Below, one piece after another: positions 45,348 through 54,261 of a stretch of 64,000 nucleotides of DNA. The stretch's first letter is position 1. Every line of letters begins with the position of its first letter. The notes beneath the pieces were generated by a model that made no database searches, was not told the origin of the DNA, and was given only the letters and a program-made list of their open reading frames with translations. The DNA is from Actinopolymorpha rutila (GTDB lineage Bacteria > Actinomycetota > Actinomycetes > Propionibacteriales > Actinopolymorphaceae): the NCBI RefSeq assembly GCF_013407855.1, contig NZ_JACBZH010000001.1, positions 4,960,001-5,024,000 of the forward strand. Reading direction: 5' to 3'. The position numbers and the translations under genes are program-made.

Positions 45348-46645
45348 CGCGTCATCGGTCCGATCAACAGCCACTTCCACGACTCCTTTCCGAAGGCACG
45401 TTGCTCTCCCCCCAGTGAGCCGATCCGGGCCGGCTCTCCCCCTGGGAGCCGGACCACTCCGGTCGACGGGTCGTACGCCGCCGGCCGTACCCCTGACTGC
45501 GGAGCGCCCGATCCCGTTCGCGGCTCACCGGCACCGGCGCTGGCTCCAGGAGCGTTCTGGGCCCCGCGCTCGGTGGTCGTACGGTCGGTGCACCGCGCGT
45601 CGTGGTTCACCGGTGCCGGCTTCAGGTCCTGCGGGCTTCGCCGTTTCGTCCCCTGGTAGCCCTCCCGGCAGGCCCCGGGCGAGGTCGCGAGCTGGAGCCC
45701 GAAGTGCGCGGTGTAGTGGCCGGTGCCGGGGTCGCGGGCGACCACGGTGTAGCCGCCGCGGACGACGTACGGGTAGAGGATCAGCGCCTGCTGGACGCCC
45801 CGAAGCCGGACCCGGACGAGCTGTCCGGTGCTCGCGAGGTTGGCCAGGAGTACGGGCACGTCGCCGGCGTTCTCGTCCACCAGGCCCTGCACCTGCTCGG
45901 CGGTCAGGACGCCGGACGCCAGCACCTCGCGTACGTCCGGGTCCGCCTGCACCAGCGTGTCGGACAGGTCGGCGAGGTCGCCGGCGAAACTCCTGATCGC
46001 GCTGCCCGAGTCCCGCTGCGTGTCCAGAACGGTCCCGCCGCGGTCGATCAGGTCGACGGTCTGGGCGAGGTTGGCGTCAGCGGTCTCGACCAGGGAGTTC
46101 CCGGCGTCGACCAGCCGGCCGAGGTCCGGGCCGGTGCCGGCGAACGCGGTCCCGAGCTCGTCCAGGACGGTGACCAGGTCCTTCTTGGGCACCGACGACG
46201 CGAGCCGGTCAAGGTCGAGCAGCAGGGTCGTCGTGGGCAGCGGCGTCCGGGTGTCGGCGCGGGCGATCCGGGTGCCGTCGCGCAGGTACGGTCCCGCGCG
46301 CCGCCTGGGCTGCAGGTCGACGTACTGCTCGCCGATCGCCGAGCGGTTGGCGACCACGGCGAGGGTGTCGGCGGGTACGCGGGTGCCGGCGTCGAGGGTG
46401 AGCGCCACGTCGACGCCGGACCTGGTGGGGCGCAGCCGGTCGACCCGGCCGACGGCGACACCTCGGTAGGTGACCTCCGCACCGGTGAAGATCCCGCCGG
46501 CGTCGGCGAAGTCGGCGTGCACGACGTACGTACCGCCGACCAGCGCCCGGCCGAGTCCGGCGTACCTGATCCCGGCGACGGCGGTGCCCACCAGCGTCAG
46601 CGCCAGGAACACCACCAGCTGGACCCGGACGGTGCGGGTGATCAC
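45344..46645 (-). CDS. MCE family protein MceF
   Basis: 433 residues, GTG start overlapping the mceE stop. One N-terminal membrane helix (about 7-27, VQLVVFLALTLVGTAVAGIRY), an MlaD/MCE domain (about 35-115, HADFADAGGIFTGAEVTYRGVAVGRVD), a helical segment (about 150-290) and a C-terminal part rich in Pro/Gly/Ala. Six different MCE subunits form the periplasmic-side conduit that carries lipid to the YrbE permease. Named by position in the operon. Confidence 0.88.
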   Translation of the reverse strand: MITRTVRVQLVVFLALTLVGTAVAGIRYAGLGRALVGGTYVVHADFADAGGIFTGAEVTYRGVAVGRVDRLRPTRSGVDVALTLDAGTRVPADTLAVVANRSAIGEQYVDLQPRRRAGPYLRDGTRIARADTRTPLPTTTLLLDLDRLASSVPKKDLVTVLDELGTAFAGTGPDLGRLVDAGNSLVETADANLAQTVDLIDRGGTVLDTQRDSGSAIRSFAGDLADLSDTLVQADPDVREVLASGVLTAEQVQGLVDENAGDVPVLLANLASTGQLVRVRLRGVQQALILYPYVVRGGYTVVARDPGTGHYTAHFGLQLATSPGACREGYQGTKRRSPQDLKPAPVNHDARCTDRTTTERGAQNAPGASAGAGEPRTGSGAPQSGVRPAAYDPSTGVVRLPGGEPARIGSLGGEQRAFGKESWKWLLIGPMTR

Positions 46646-47940
46646 AGCACACCTCCGACGAGCAGCCGGCCGAGGTTCGGGTCGTAGGTGGGTGCGACGT
46701 ACGCGGCGCCGTTCGCGCAGTTCAGCGGCGGCAGGCAGCCCGGCGCCGGGCTCTTCGGGTGCGGCACCGGCAGCGTCGGCTTCGAGGTCGGCAGAGTGGG
46801 CAACGCCGTCGGCAGGGGGACCGTGGGCAGCGCCGTCGGGACCGGGACGGTCGGCAGGGCGGTCGGGGCCTTCGTGGGAAGCGGCACCTTCGGCAACGGC
46901 GGCACAGGCGGCAGCGGAGCAGGCGTACGACCGGACAGCAGATCCTGCAGGTCGACGTCCAGGGAGAGCTGGAGGTTGGTGTAGTCCCCGGCGACCGCGT
47001 TCGCCGTCGCGTCCGAGAACGGATAGGTGAACAGCAGCTGCAGTGACTTCGGCAGGCTGTCCCCCGCGCGGGCCAGTTCGGTGAGGATCGGGTCCAGCGC
47101 CCGCAGGTTCGCCAGCAGGTCCTCACGTGAGGCGACGATCACCCGGGCGCCCACGTCGCCGAGCCGGGACAGCTCCACCAGCATCCGGGTGAGGTCGCGG
47201 CGCTGGTCGGCGAGGACCTTCAGGGCCGCCGGCAGCTGGTCCACCGCCGCGGCCAGGGTGGTCTTCTGCGCGGCGAGTGACGCGGACAGCCGGTCCAGTT
47301 CGTCGATGGCCCGGGTGATCTCCTGCTTGTGGGCGTCGAGCTGGCCGAGGAAGGTGCTCAGCCGGGCCAGCAGCCGGCGTACGTCCGGTTCGCGCCCCGA
47401 CATCGCCTTGTTCAGCTCGACCTCGATGGTCTTCAGCTGCGCGACGCCCCCGCCGTTGAGCAGCAGCGACAGCGCCGAGAGCACCTCCTCGACCTCGACG
47501 TCGCGGCCGGTGCGGGCGAGCGGGATCACGTCGCCGTCGCCGAGCCGTCCGTAGCCGGCCTGGTCGGTGGGCGGCGACAGGGAGACGAACTTCTCCCCGA
47601 GCAGGCTCGTCTGCCGGATCCGCGCGGTCGCGTTGTCGGGCAGCCGCACCGTCCGGGCGAGCCGGAGTACGACGTCGGCGGTGTAGCCGTCCAGGCGGAT
47701 CTTCTCCACCTCGCCGACGGTGACGTCGTCGACCTTCACCGCGGAGCGGGGCACCAGGTCGAGCACGTCCCGGAACCGCACCGTCACCTGGTAGGCGTCG
47801 CCTCCGGCTCCCCCGCCGCCGGGGAGGGGGAGGTCGTAGACGGTGAACCCGCAGCCGGTGAGCAGGACGCCGACGAGGAGGAGTACGGCGGTCCGGCGTA
47901 CGGTCGCGAACGCTCCGGCGCTCATGGGCTGCGCGCTCAT
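46642..47940 (-). CDS. MCE family lipoprotein MceE
   Basis: 432 residues. Signal peptide with lipobox LTGC (Cys30), as in MceE (LprK-type) of mycobacteria, the one lipid-anchored MCE subunit. MCE domain at about 45-125 (VRFRDVLDLVPRSAVKVDDVTVGEVE), helical region to about 310, then a Pro-rich tail (about 335-415) made of ALPTVP-like repeats. An ATGA overlap joins it to mceD. Confidence 0.88.
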   Translation of the reverse strand: MSAQPMSAGAFATVRRTAVLLLVGVLLTGCGFTVYDLPLPGGGGAGGDAYQVTVRFRDVLDLVPRSAVKVDDVTVGEVEKIRLDGYTADVVLRLARTVRLPDNATARIRQTSLLGEKFVSLSPPTDQAGYGRLGDGDVIPLARTGRDVEVEEVLSALSLLLNGGGVAQLKTIEVELNKAMSGREPDVRRLLARLSTFLGQLDAHKQEITRAIDELDRLSASLAAQKTTLAAAVDQLPAALKVLADQRRDLTRMLVELSRLGDVGARVIVASREDLLANLRALDPILTELARAGDSLPKSLQLLFTYPFSDATANAVAGDYTNLQLSLDVDLQDLLSGRTPAPLPPVPPLPKVPLPTKAPTALPTVPVPTALPTVPLPTALPTLPTSKPTLPVPHPKSPAPGCLPPLNCANGAAYVAPTYDPNLGRLLVGGVL

Positions 47941-49193
47941 CGGAGGATCCCGCCGAGCGTGCGGTCACTGGTCGCCGCGGGCCGTCCGGCGGCCGTACCG
48001 CCTCCACCAGCGGCACCCCCCGGTCCGGCCGTGCCGTTGACCGCCGGACCGCCCGGCACCTGCGGCAACGGCAGGTCGTCGAGCACCTTGGTGAGGTCGT
48101 CGCACACCGACTTCGGCTGCCCGGACTGGCGCAGCAGCGCGCACAGGTAGGCGCCCGGGTCGTCGGTCTGGGCGAAGTTGTTCCGCGTGTCCAACGTGCC
48201 CGTACCCGGGTTGTAGGTGTGGTCAAGGTTCGACAGGGCGACCGGCGCGGTGTCCAGCACCTCGCGCAGGGCATCCTGCTGGCGTACGAGCGTCTTCGAC
48301 AGCTCGGTGAGCCCGTGCACGTTGGCGCGCACCTCGGCGCGGTTGTCCCGGACGAACGCCGCCACGTCGGTGAGGGCGGCCGCGAGCTGGGCGAGGGCGG
48401 CCCGCAGGTCGCCCCGCTCCCCCGCGAGCTGGTCCGCGACGCCGGCCAGGTCGGTGTTGAACGCGCGTACCTGCGTGTCGCTGGCGGCCAGCGCGCCGGT
48501 GAACTCCTGCAGCTGCCGTACCGTCGCGAACAGGTCCTCCCGCCCACCGGACAGCGTCTGCGTCGCGTCGGCGAGGTCGCCGACCGTGGTGTGCAGCTTC
48601 CCGCCCTGCCCCCGCAGGTTGTCCGCGCCCACGGTGAGCAGCCGGGACAGCGAGCCCTTCCGGTTCGCGCCGTTCGGGCCGAGGGCCACCACCAGGTCGT
48701 CCAGGCTCTGGTAGATGCGGTCGAGCTCGACCGGAACGGCGGTGCGCGGCAGGGCGATCTCGGCGCCGTCGGCGAGTACGGGCCCGCCGCGGTAGACCGG
48801 GGTGAGCTGGACGTACCGGTCGCTGACCAACGACGGCGAGATCACCACCGCCCGGGCGTTCGCGGGCACCTTCTGCTTCGCGTCGTACGACATCTCCACC
48901 CGCACCGCGGTGCCCTCCGGGCGGACCTGGTCCACCCGGCCCACCGGTACGCCGAGGATGCGTACGTCGGAGCCGGCGTAGAGGCCGACGGTGCGCGGGA
49001 AGTGCGCCACCAGGTGCCTGCGCGGAGCCTCCGGCCACACGGCGTAGGTGACTCCGGCCACGGCGGCAAGGGCGAGGACGACGGCCACGGCCCGCCCGCG
49101 CGCCCGGGCCCACTCCCACCCGTTCGACGGCACTTTCGCCGTACGCGCCGTCGATCGCACCTTCCTGCGCAGCCTGGTGAGCACACGGGTCAT
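47937..49193 (-). CDS. MCE family protein MceD
   Basis: 418 residues from ATG 49193, which overlaps the mceC stop (ATGA); the longer open frame upstream is antisense or out-of-frame noise. Membrane helix at about 33-52, MCE domain about 55-140 (HFPRTVGLYAGSDVRILGVPVGRVD), long helical region to about 330, Gly/Ala/Pro-rich end. Fourth MCE subunit of the lipid importer. Confidence 0.88.
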   Translation of the reverse strand: MTRVLTRLRRKVRSTARTAKVPSNGWEWARARGRAVAVVLALAAVAGVTYAVWPEAPRRHLVAHFPRTVGLYAGSDVRILGVPVGRVDQVRPEGTAVRVEMSYDAKQKVPANARAVVISPSLVSDRYVQLTPVYRGGPVLADGAEIALPRTAVPVELDRIYQSLDDLVVALGPNGANRKGSLSRLLTVGADNLRGQGGKLHTTVGDLADATQTLSGGREDLFATVRQLQEFTGALAASDTQVRAFNTDLAGVADQLAGERGDLRAALAQLAAALTDVAAFVRDNRAEVRANVHGLTELSKTLVRQQDALREVLDTAPVALSNLDHTYNPGTGTLDTRNNFAQTDDPGAYLCALLRQSGQPKSVCDDLTKVLDDLPLPQVPGGPAVNGTAGPGGAAGGGGTAAGRPAATSDRTLGGILR

Positions 49194-50176
49194 CGGCCAC
49201 CTCCGGGTAGCCGGGGCGCGGCGGGAAGCGGCACCAGGTTGGGAATGTAGGTGTCGAACCACGGCCCGGTGCCGAGGGTGTTGGTGAACACCCGCAGGAA
49301 CGGCGCCAGCAGCCGGATGCTCTGGTCCAGGCTGTCCTGGTTGGCGCGGAGCATGCCGACCACGGAGGCCAGCCGCTTCAGCGCCGGCTCCAGCCGGGCC
49401 TGGTTGTCCGCCACCAGGCCGCTGATCTGCGCGGACAGCTCCTGCGCGGTGACCAGCAGCTGGTGGATCAGTGCCCGCCGGGCGCGCACCTCCCGCAGCA
49501 CCAGGTCGCCGTCGCGGACCAGCGCGACGAGTTCGGTGTCGCGGTCGGCGAGGACCCGGGACACCTGGTTGGCGTGCGCGAGCAGCCGGTGCAGCTCCTC
49601 GTCGCGTGAGGCGATGGTGCGCGACAGCCGGGACAGTCCGTCGAGGGAGCCGCGGACCTCCGCCGGCGTACCCGCGAACGTCGTGCTCAGCGTGTCCAGC
49701 GCGGTGGCGAGCTGGGCGGTGTCGATCCGGCCGGTGGTGGTGGCCAGGTCGCTGAACGCCTCGACCACGTCGTACGGCGAGACCGTGCGCGACTGCGGGA
49801 TCTCCCTGGCCGGGTCCAGCCGGCCAGGCCCCGCCGGCACCAGGGAGAGGTACTTGCGGCCGAGCAACGTGCGGATCCGGATCGCCGCACCGGTCTCGCG
49901 CCCGAGCCGGACCCGGTCGTCGGTGATCCGGAACTCCACCCGGACGTGCGACCCGGCGAGCTCCACCGCGCGGACGTGCCCGACCTTCACGCCCGCGACG
50001 CGTACCTCGTCGTCGGCCCGGAGCCCGCCGGCCTCGCCGAACCGCGCGGCGTACGTCGTACCGCCGCCGATCAGCGGCAGGTCGGCGGCGTGGAACGCGC
50101 CATAGACCAGCGCGGCGAGCACGACCAGGCCCACCACGCCGACGGTGATGTAGTAGCGCGGCGTCCGCGACCTCAT
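49190..50176 (-). CDS. MCE family protein MceC
   Basis: 328 residues from ATG 50176 (MRSRTPRYY), overlapping the mceB stop. Membrane helix about 9-30, MCE domain about 38-120 (RFGEAGGLRADDEVRVAGVKVGHVR), helical tail to the conserved WFDTYIPNLV, a typical C-terminal end of MceC-like proteins. Confidence 0.88.
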   Translation of the reverse strand: MRSRTPRYYITVGVVGLVVLAALVYGAFHAADLPLIGGGTTYAARFGEAGGLRADDEVRVAGVKVGHVRAVELAGSHVRVEFRITDDRVRLGRETGAAIRIRTLLGRKYLSLVPAGPGRLDPAREIPQSRTVSPYDVVEAFSDLATTTGRIDTAQLATALDTLSTTFAGTPAEVRGSLDGLSRLSRTIASRDEELHRLLAHANQVSRVLADRDTELVALVRDGDLVLREVRARRALIHQLLVTAQELSAQISGLVADNQARLEPALKRLASVVGMLRANQDSLDQSIRLLAPFLRVFTNTLGTGPWFDTYIPNLVPLPAAPRLPGGGR

Positions 50177-51246
50177 CGTTGGCACCTCGCGTCGGTGACG
50201 TGCAGGCCCGCGCGGGGCAGCTCCTGGCCGGTCGGCAGCACGATCCGCCCGTCGAAGTCGCACAGGTAGAAGTTGAACCACGAACCGTACGTCGCGGTCC
50301 TGGTGAGCCGGTCGAGCTTGGTGGGCATCCGCCGCAGCGTGCGCTCCACGAGGGCGGAGTTGTCGTCCAGGGTTCCGGCCACCTGGCCGAGCTGGGTGAC
50401 GTCGGTACGCAGGTCCGGGCGGGCGTCGCGGAGGAGTCCCGCGGTCTGCCGGTTGAGTGCGACGATCGAGTCCAGCGAGCCGCCGATGGCCTTCCGGTCC
50501 TCGGCCAGGCCGGACACGAACCGCTGCAGCTGGACGACAAGATCGGACAGCTTCCGGTCGCGTTCGGCGACGGTGGCCAGCACGGTGTCGAGATGGTCGA
50601 TCAGGTCGCCGATCACCTTGTCCCGGTCGGCGAGGGTGCTGGTGAGGGACGCGGTGTGCGCGAGCAGGCTCTCCACCGTGCCGCCCTCGCCCTGCAGCAC
50701 CTGGATGATCTCGTACGCCAGCTGGTTGACGTCCTGGGGCGACAGTGCCGCGAAGAGCGGCTTGAACCCGTCGAAGAGCACGGTCAGGTCGAGCGCCGGG
50801 CGGGTCTGGGCGACCGGGATGGTGCCGCCCGCGGGCAGCGGCGCGGCGCCGCCCGCTCCCTCCGACAAAGCGATGTAGCGCTGCCCGACGAGGTTGCGGA
50901 ACCTGATCGTCGCCAGGACGCTGCGGGCGAGCACCTGGTCCGCGGCGACGGTGAACGTCAACCGGGCCAGCGCGCCGTCGCCGCCGGGTTTGGGCAGCAC
51001 GTCCACGGCGCGTACCTCGCCGACCCGGACACCGGCGATGCGTACGTCGTCGCCCTTCTCCACGCCGGTCACGTCGGTGAACACTGCGTGGTACTCCCGG
51101 GAGGCGCCGAGCCCGACGTTGGCGATGGTGACCGCGAGCAGCGCCGTGGCCAGGGTCGTCACGGCGACGAACACGGCGAGCTTGGCCGCCGCGGCCGCCG
51201 TCGTACGGTCCGAGATCCGCGCGCGGCGAAGGAACGAACGGCTCAT
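50173..51246 (-). CDS. MCE family protein MceB
   Basis: 357 residues, ATGA overlap with mceA. Membrane helix about 24-45, MCE domain about 50-135 (VFTDVTGVEKGDDVRIAGVRVGEV), helical region, and the C-terminal YGSWFNFYLCDFDGRI block that is usual in MceB proteins. Second MCE subunit. Confidence 0.9.
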   Translation of the reverse strand: MSRSFLRRARISDRTTAAAAAKLAVFVAVTTLATALLAVTIANVGLGASREYHAVFTDVTGVEKGDDVRIAGVRVGEVRAVDVLPKPGGDGALARLTFTVAADQVLARSVLATIRFRNLVGQRYIALSEGAGGAAPLPAGGTIPVAQTRPALDLTVLFDGFKPLFAALSPQDVNQLAYEIIQVLQGEGGTVESLLAHTASLTSTLADRDKVIGDLIDHLDTVLATVAERDRKLSDLVVQLQRFVSGLAEDRKAIGGSLDSIVALNRQTAGLLRDARPDLRTDVTQLGQVAGTLDDNSALVERTLRRMPTKLDRLTRTATYGSWFNFYLCDFDGRIVLPTGQELPRAGLHVTDARCQR

Positions 51247-52676
51247 CCGACGCTCACCTGGGTCCCACGGACCAGCGGGCCGAACAGCAGCGTGGCGACG
51301 TCGGGCACGTCGCCCGGCGGGGTACGCAGGACCGGTGCCACCAGGGCGTCGACCACCCGCTGCTCCTGGGCGGTGCCGGCGTACCCGCTGGACAGGTCGA
51401 ACACCGGAGCCCGCGACCCCGCACCGGTCGCCGCCACGCCGGAACCAGACCCGGAACCGGAACCGGAACCGGATCCGGAGTCGGACCCGCCGACCCCCTC
51501 CCGTACGCCGCTGCCCGGCGCCGGGTGTGCCTGGGAGTACGGCGGGTCCGGCAGCGAACGGCAGCCCGGCCCGCGGTCGTCGTCGTACGCCGGCCGGTCC
51601 TGCGGTCCGTACCCGCGGTGCTGGTCGACGATCTCCAGCGTGATGTGCAACGAGGGCGCGCTGCCCGGGTAGTGCTCGCCGCCGCCGAACGCGTCGTCGA
51701 TGCGGGGCACCCAGTTGGCCAAGCCCTCCAGCAGGCAGGAGTACTCCGGGGAGTACGTCGCCAGCAGGTCCAGCGTGGGCCGGCTCACTTCGCCGACCCG
51801 GATCAGGCCGGCCTCGTTGTCGGCCAGGAACCTCCGGGTGGACGCGCTGGTGCCGGCGAGGTCGGTGAGGAAGTCCTCCAGCACCCGCTGCTTGACCACG
51901 ACGGTGTTCCCGGTCTTCGTGGCGTTGCGCAGCAGCCGCACCAGGTCGGGGGTGGCGTCGGCGTAGATGTCGGCGACGTCGGCCAGGGCGGACACGTCGT
52001 GGGTGAGCTGCGGCAGGTGCGGGTCGAGCTTGCCGAGGTAGGCGTTCAACCGGGTGAGGTTGCCGCCGATCCGGTCACCGCGCCCCTCCAGCGCGGTGGC
52101 GAGCGCGGCCAGCGTCGCGTTCAGCTGGGCCGGGCGGAGCGTGCGCAGCAGCGGGTAGACGTCCTCGAGCACGGCGGCGAGTTCGATCGCCACGCTCGAC
52201 CGGTCCGGCCCGATCACGTCGCCGGCCGCGAGCCTGCGCGCGGACTGCCTGGGCGGCAGGACGAGTTCGACGTACTTCTCCCCGAACAACGTCTTGGGCA
52301 CGATCCGGGCGGTCACGTTGGCGGGGATCGCGGCCAGGCTGTCCGGCGTCAGCGCGAGGTCGACCCGGGCCCGGCGGCCGTCGGAGGAGACGTGGCGTAC
52401 CTCCCCCACGATCAGGCCGCGGACCTTCACGTCGGCCTGCCGGTTGAGCTCCAGCCCCACGTGGTTAGTCTCCAGGGTCACCTCGGCGGTGTCGGTGAAC
52501 GCCTGGGTGAAGAACGCGTACGTCAGACCGCCGAAACCCACCAGCAGCGCCAGGAAGACGATCCCCAGCGCCCGCGGCCCGAGCCGCCCCGAGCGCCTCG
52601 CCTGCCGCGACCGCCGGGTCGGCTTCCCGACCTTCGCGACCTTCGCGACCTCCGCGAGCTGCGTCCGACCGGTCAT
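51243..52676 (-). CDS. MCE family protein MceA
   Basis: 477 residues. A basic N-terminus precedes a membrane helix (about 34-56, GIVFLALLVGFGGLTYAFF). The MCE domain (about 65-145, LETNHVGLELNRQADVKVRG) and the helical domain follow to about 340, including YSPEYSCLLEGLANW typical of MceA. The tail has a Gly-Ser repeat (51440-51488 in DNA). Starts 3 nt after the yrbE stop. Confidence 0.9.
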   Translation of the reverse strand: MTGRTQLAEVAKVAKVGKPTRRSRQARRSGRLGPRALGIVFLALLVGFGGLTYAFFTQAFTDTAEVTLETNHVGLELNRQADVKVRGLIVGEVRHVSSDGRRARVDLALTPDSLAAIPANVTARIVPKTLFGEKYVELVLPPRQSARRLAAGDVIGPDRSSVAIELAAVLEDVYPLLRTLRPAQLNATLAALATALEGRGDRIGGNLTRLNAYLGKLDPHLPQLTHDVSALADVADIYADATPDLVRLLRNATKTGNTVVVKQRVLEDFLTDLAGTSASTRRFLADNEAGLIRVGEVSRPTLDLLATYSPEYSCLLEGLANWVPRIDDAFGGGEHYPGSAPSLHITLEIVDQHRGYGPQDRPAYDDDRGPGCRSLPDPPYSQAHPAPGSGVREGVGGSDSGSGSGSGSGSGSGVAATGAGSRAPVFDLSSGYAGTAQEQRVVDALVAPVLRTPPGDVPDVATLLFGPLVRGTQVSVG

Positions 52677-52679
52677 CGC

Positions 52680-53495
52680 CTACCCCGCCAGCCGCACGGT
52701 CGTGCTCGCGCCCCAGATCGCCATCGACAGCGCCAGGTCGACGACGTTGATGGCCACGATGGAGGTACGCACCGCCCGGCCGACCGCCACGCCGACTCCC
52801 GCGGGGCCGCCGGTGGCGTGGTAGCCGTGGTAGCAGTGGATCGAGATGATCACCACCGCGAAGACCAGCACCTTGCCGAACGACCAGAGCACGTCGTGCG
52901 GCGGCAGGAAGAGATGGAAGTAGTGGTCGTAGGTACCGGAACTTTGGCCGTAGCCCGCGGTGACGACGAGGCGGGTCGCGAAGTACGACGAGAACAACCC
53001 GACGACGTACAACGGAACGACCGCGAGCAGCCCGGCGACGATCCGGGTGGTCACCAGGAACGGCAGCGACGGGACCGCCATCACCTCCAGGGCGTCCACC
53101 TCCTCGCTGACCCGCATCGCGCCGAGCTGGGCGGTGAAGCCGCAGCCGACCGTCGCGGCCAGGGCGATGCCGGCGATCAGCGGCGCGATCTCGCGGGTGT
53201 TGAAGTACGCCGAGACGAAGCCCGCGTAGGCGGAGGTGCCCAGCTGGTTGAGCGCGGCGTACCCCTGCAGGCCGACCTCGGTGCCGGTGAAGAACGCCAG
53301 GAACGCGATCACCCCGACGGTGCCGCCGACGACCGCCAGCGCGCCGGTGCCGAAGCTCACCTCGGCCAGCAACCGCAGTACCTCGCGCCGGTAGCGGCGT
53401 ACGGTCGCCGGCATCCACCCGGCCGCCCGCAGGTAGAACGCGAGCTGGTCGCCGAGGGTGTCCAGGCCACGCAACGGAGCGCGCACCTCAGGCAC
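52680..53495 (-). CDS. MlaE/YrbE family ABC permease (second)
   Basis: 271 residues from GTG 53495; GTG 53486 is an alternative with better ribosome-site spacing. Five to six membrane helices and the MlaE signature with EEVDALEVMAVPS, the cytosolic coupling helix for the ATPase. With the first YrbE it forms the transmembrane channel of the Mce importer. Confidence 0.92.
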   Translation of the reverse strand: MPEVRAPLRGLDTLGDQLAFYLRAAGWMPATVRRYRREVLRLLAEVSFGTGALAVVGGTVGVIAFLAFFTGTEVGLQGYAALNQLGTSAYAGFVSAYFNTREIAPLIAGIALAATVGCGFTAQLGAMRVSEEVDALEVMAVPSLPFLVTTRIVAGLLAVVPLYVVGLFSSYFATRLVVTAGYGQSSGTYDHYFHLFLPPHDVLWSFGKVLVFAVVIISIHCYHGYHATGGPAGVGVAVGRAVRTSIVAINVVDLALSMAIWGASTTVRLAG

Positions 53496-54261
53496 CCTTC
53501 GGCGGAACGAGCTGGAAGTAGATCGCCTGCATCACGAAGTTCGCGAAGAACAGCAGCATGAACGTGATCACCACGGTCTGGTTGACCGCGTCGCCGACGC
53601 CCTTCGGCCCGCCGCCGGCGTTCAGGCCCTTGTACGACGCGACCACCGCGGCGACCAGTCCGAACACCAGCGCCTTGACCTCACCGGCCCACAGGTCCGG
53701 CAGCTGCGCCAGGGCGGTGAACGACGCGATGTAGGAGCCGGGCGTACCGCCCTGCAGCACGACGTTGAAGACGTAGCCGCCGATCACACCGACCACGCTC
53801 ACCAGGCCGTTGAGGAACACGGCGACGAACATCGCGGCGAGCACCCGGGGGACGACCAGCCGGTGCAGCGGGTCGATACCGAGGACCCGCATCGCGTCGA
53901 TCTCCTCCCGGATCGTGCGCGAGCCGAGGTCGGCACAGATCGCCGAACCGCCCGCCCCGGCGATCAGCAGCGCGGTCGCGATCGGCGACGCCTCCCGCAC
54001 CACGGCGAGCACCATCGCCGCACCGGCGAACGACTGGGCGCCGAACTGCCTGATCAGGCCGCCCACCTGCAAGGCGATGACGGCACCGAACGGGATCGCC
54101 ACCAGCGCCGTCGGCACGATCGTGACTCCGGCCAGGAACCACGCCTGGCGGACGAACTCCTGCCACTGGAACGGCCGTCGCGGCAGCCCGCGTACGACGT
54201 CGAGTCCGAACGCGAACAGCCGGCCGCTCGCCTGCAGTGGCGCCGTCGGCTGCCAGCTCAC
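53488..54261 (-). CDS. MlaE/YrbE family ABC permease (first)
   Basis: 257 residues from GTG 54261, which overlaps the ATPase stop as GTGA. Membrane helices and the coupling helix REEIDAMRVLGIDPLHRLVVPR are clear. Family: YrbE/MlaE permeases, which move phospholipids, sterols or other lipids together with MCE proteins. Confidence 0.93.
   Translation of the reverse strand: MSWQPTAPLQASGRLFAFGLDVVRGLPRRPFQWQEFVRQAWFLAGVTIVPTALVAIPFGAVIALQVGGLIRQFGAQSFAGAAMVLAVVREASPIATALLIAGAGGSAICADLGSRTIREEIDAMRVLGIDPLHRLVVPRVLAAMFVAVFLNGLVSVVGVIGGYVFNVVLQGGTPGSYIASFTALAQLPDLWAGEVKALVFGLVAAVVASYKGLNAGGGPKGVGDAVNQTVVITFMLLFFANFVMQAIYFQLVPPKGA

Noticed and set aside
49194..50540. Long N-terminal part of an 867-residue frame ahead of mceD
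   Set aside because: It is out of frame with mceC, which is clearly coding. The ATGA overlap at 49190-49193 sets the mceD start.
51440..51488. GGAACC-type hexamer repeat in mceA as a regulatory site
   Set aside because: It is in frame and codes for a Gly-Ser linker at the MceA C-terminus, so it is ordinary coding low complexity.
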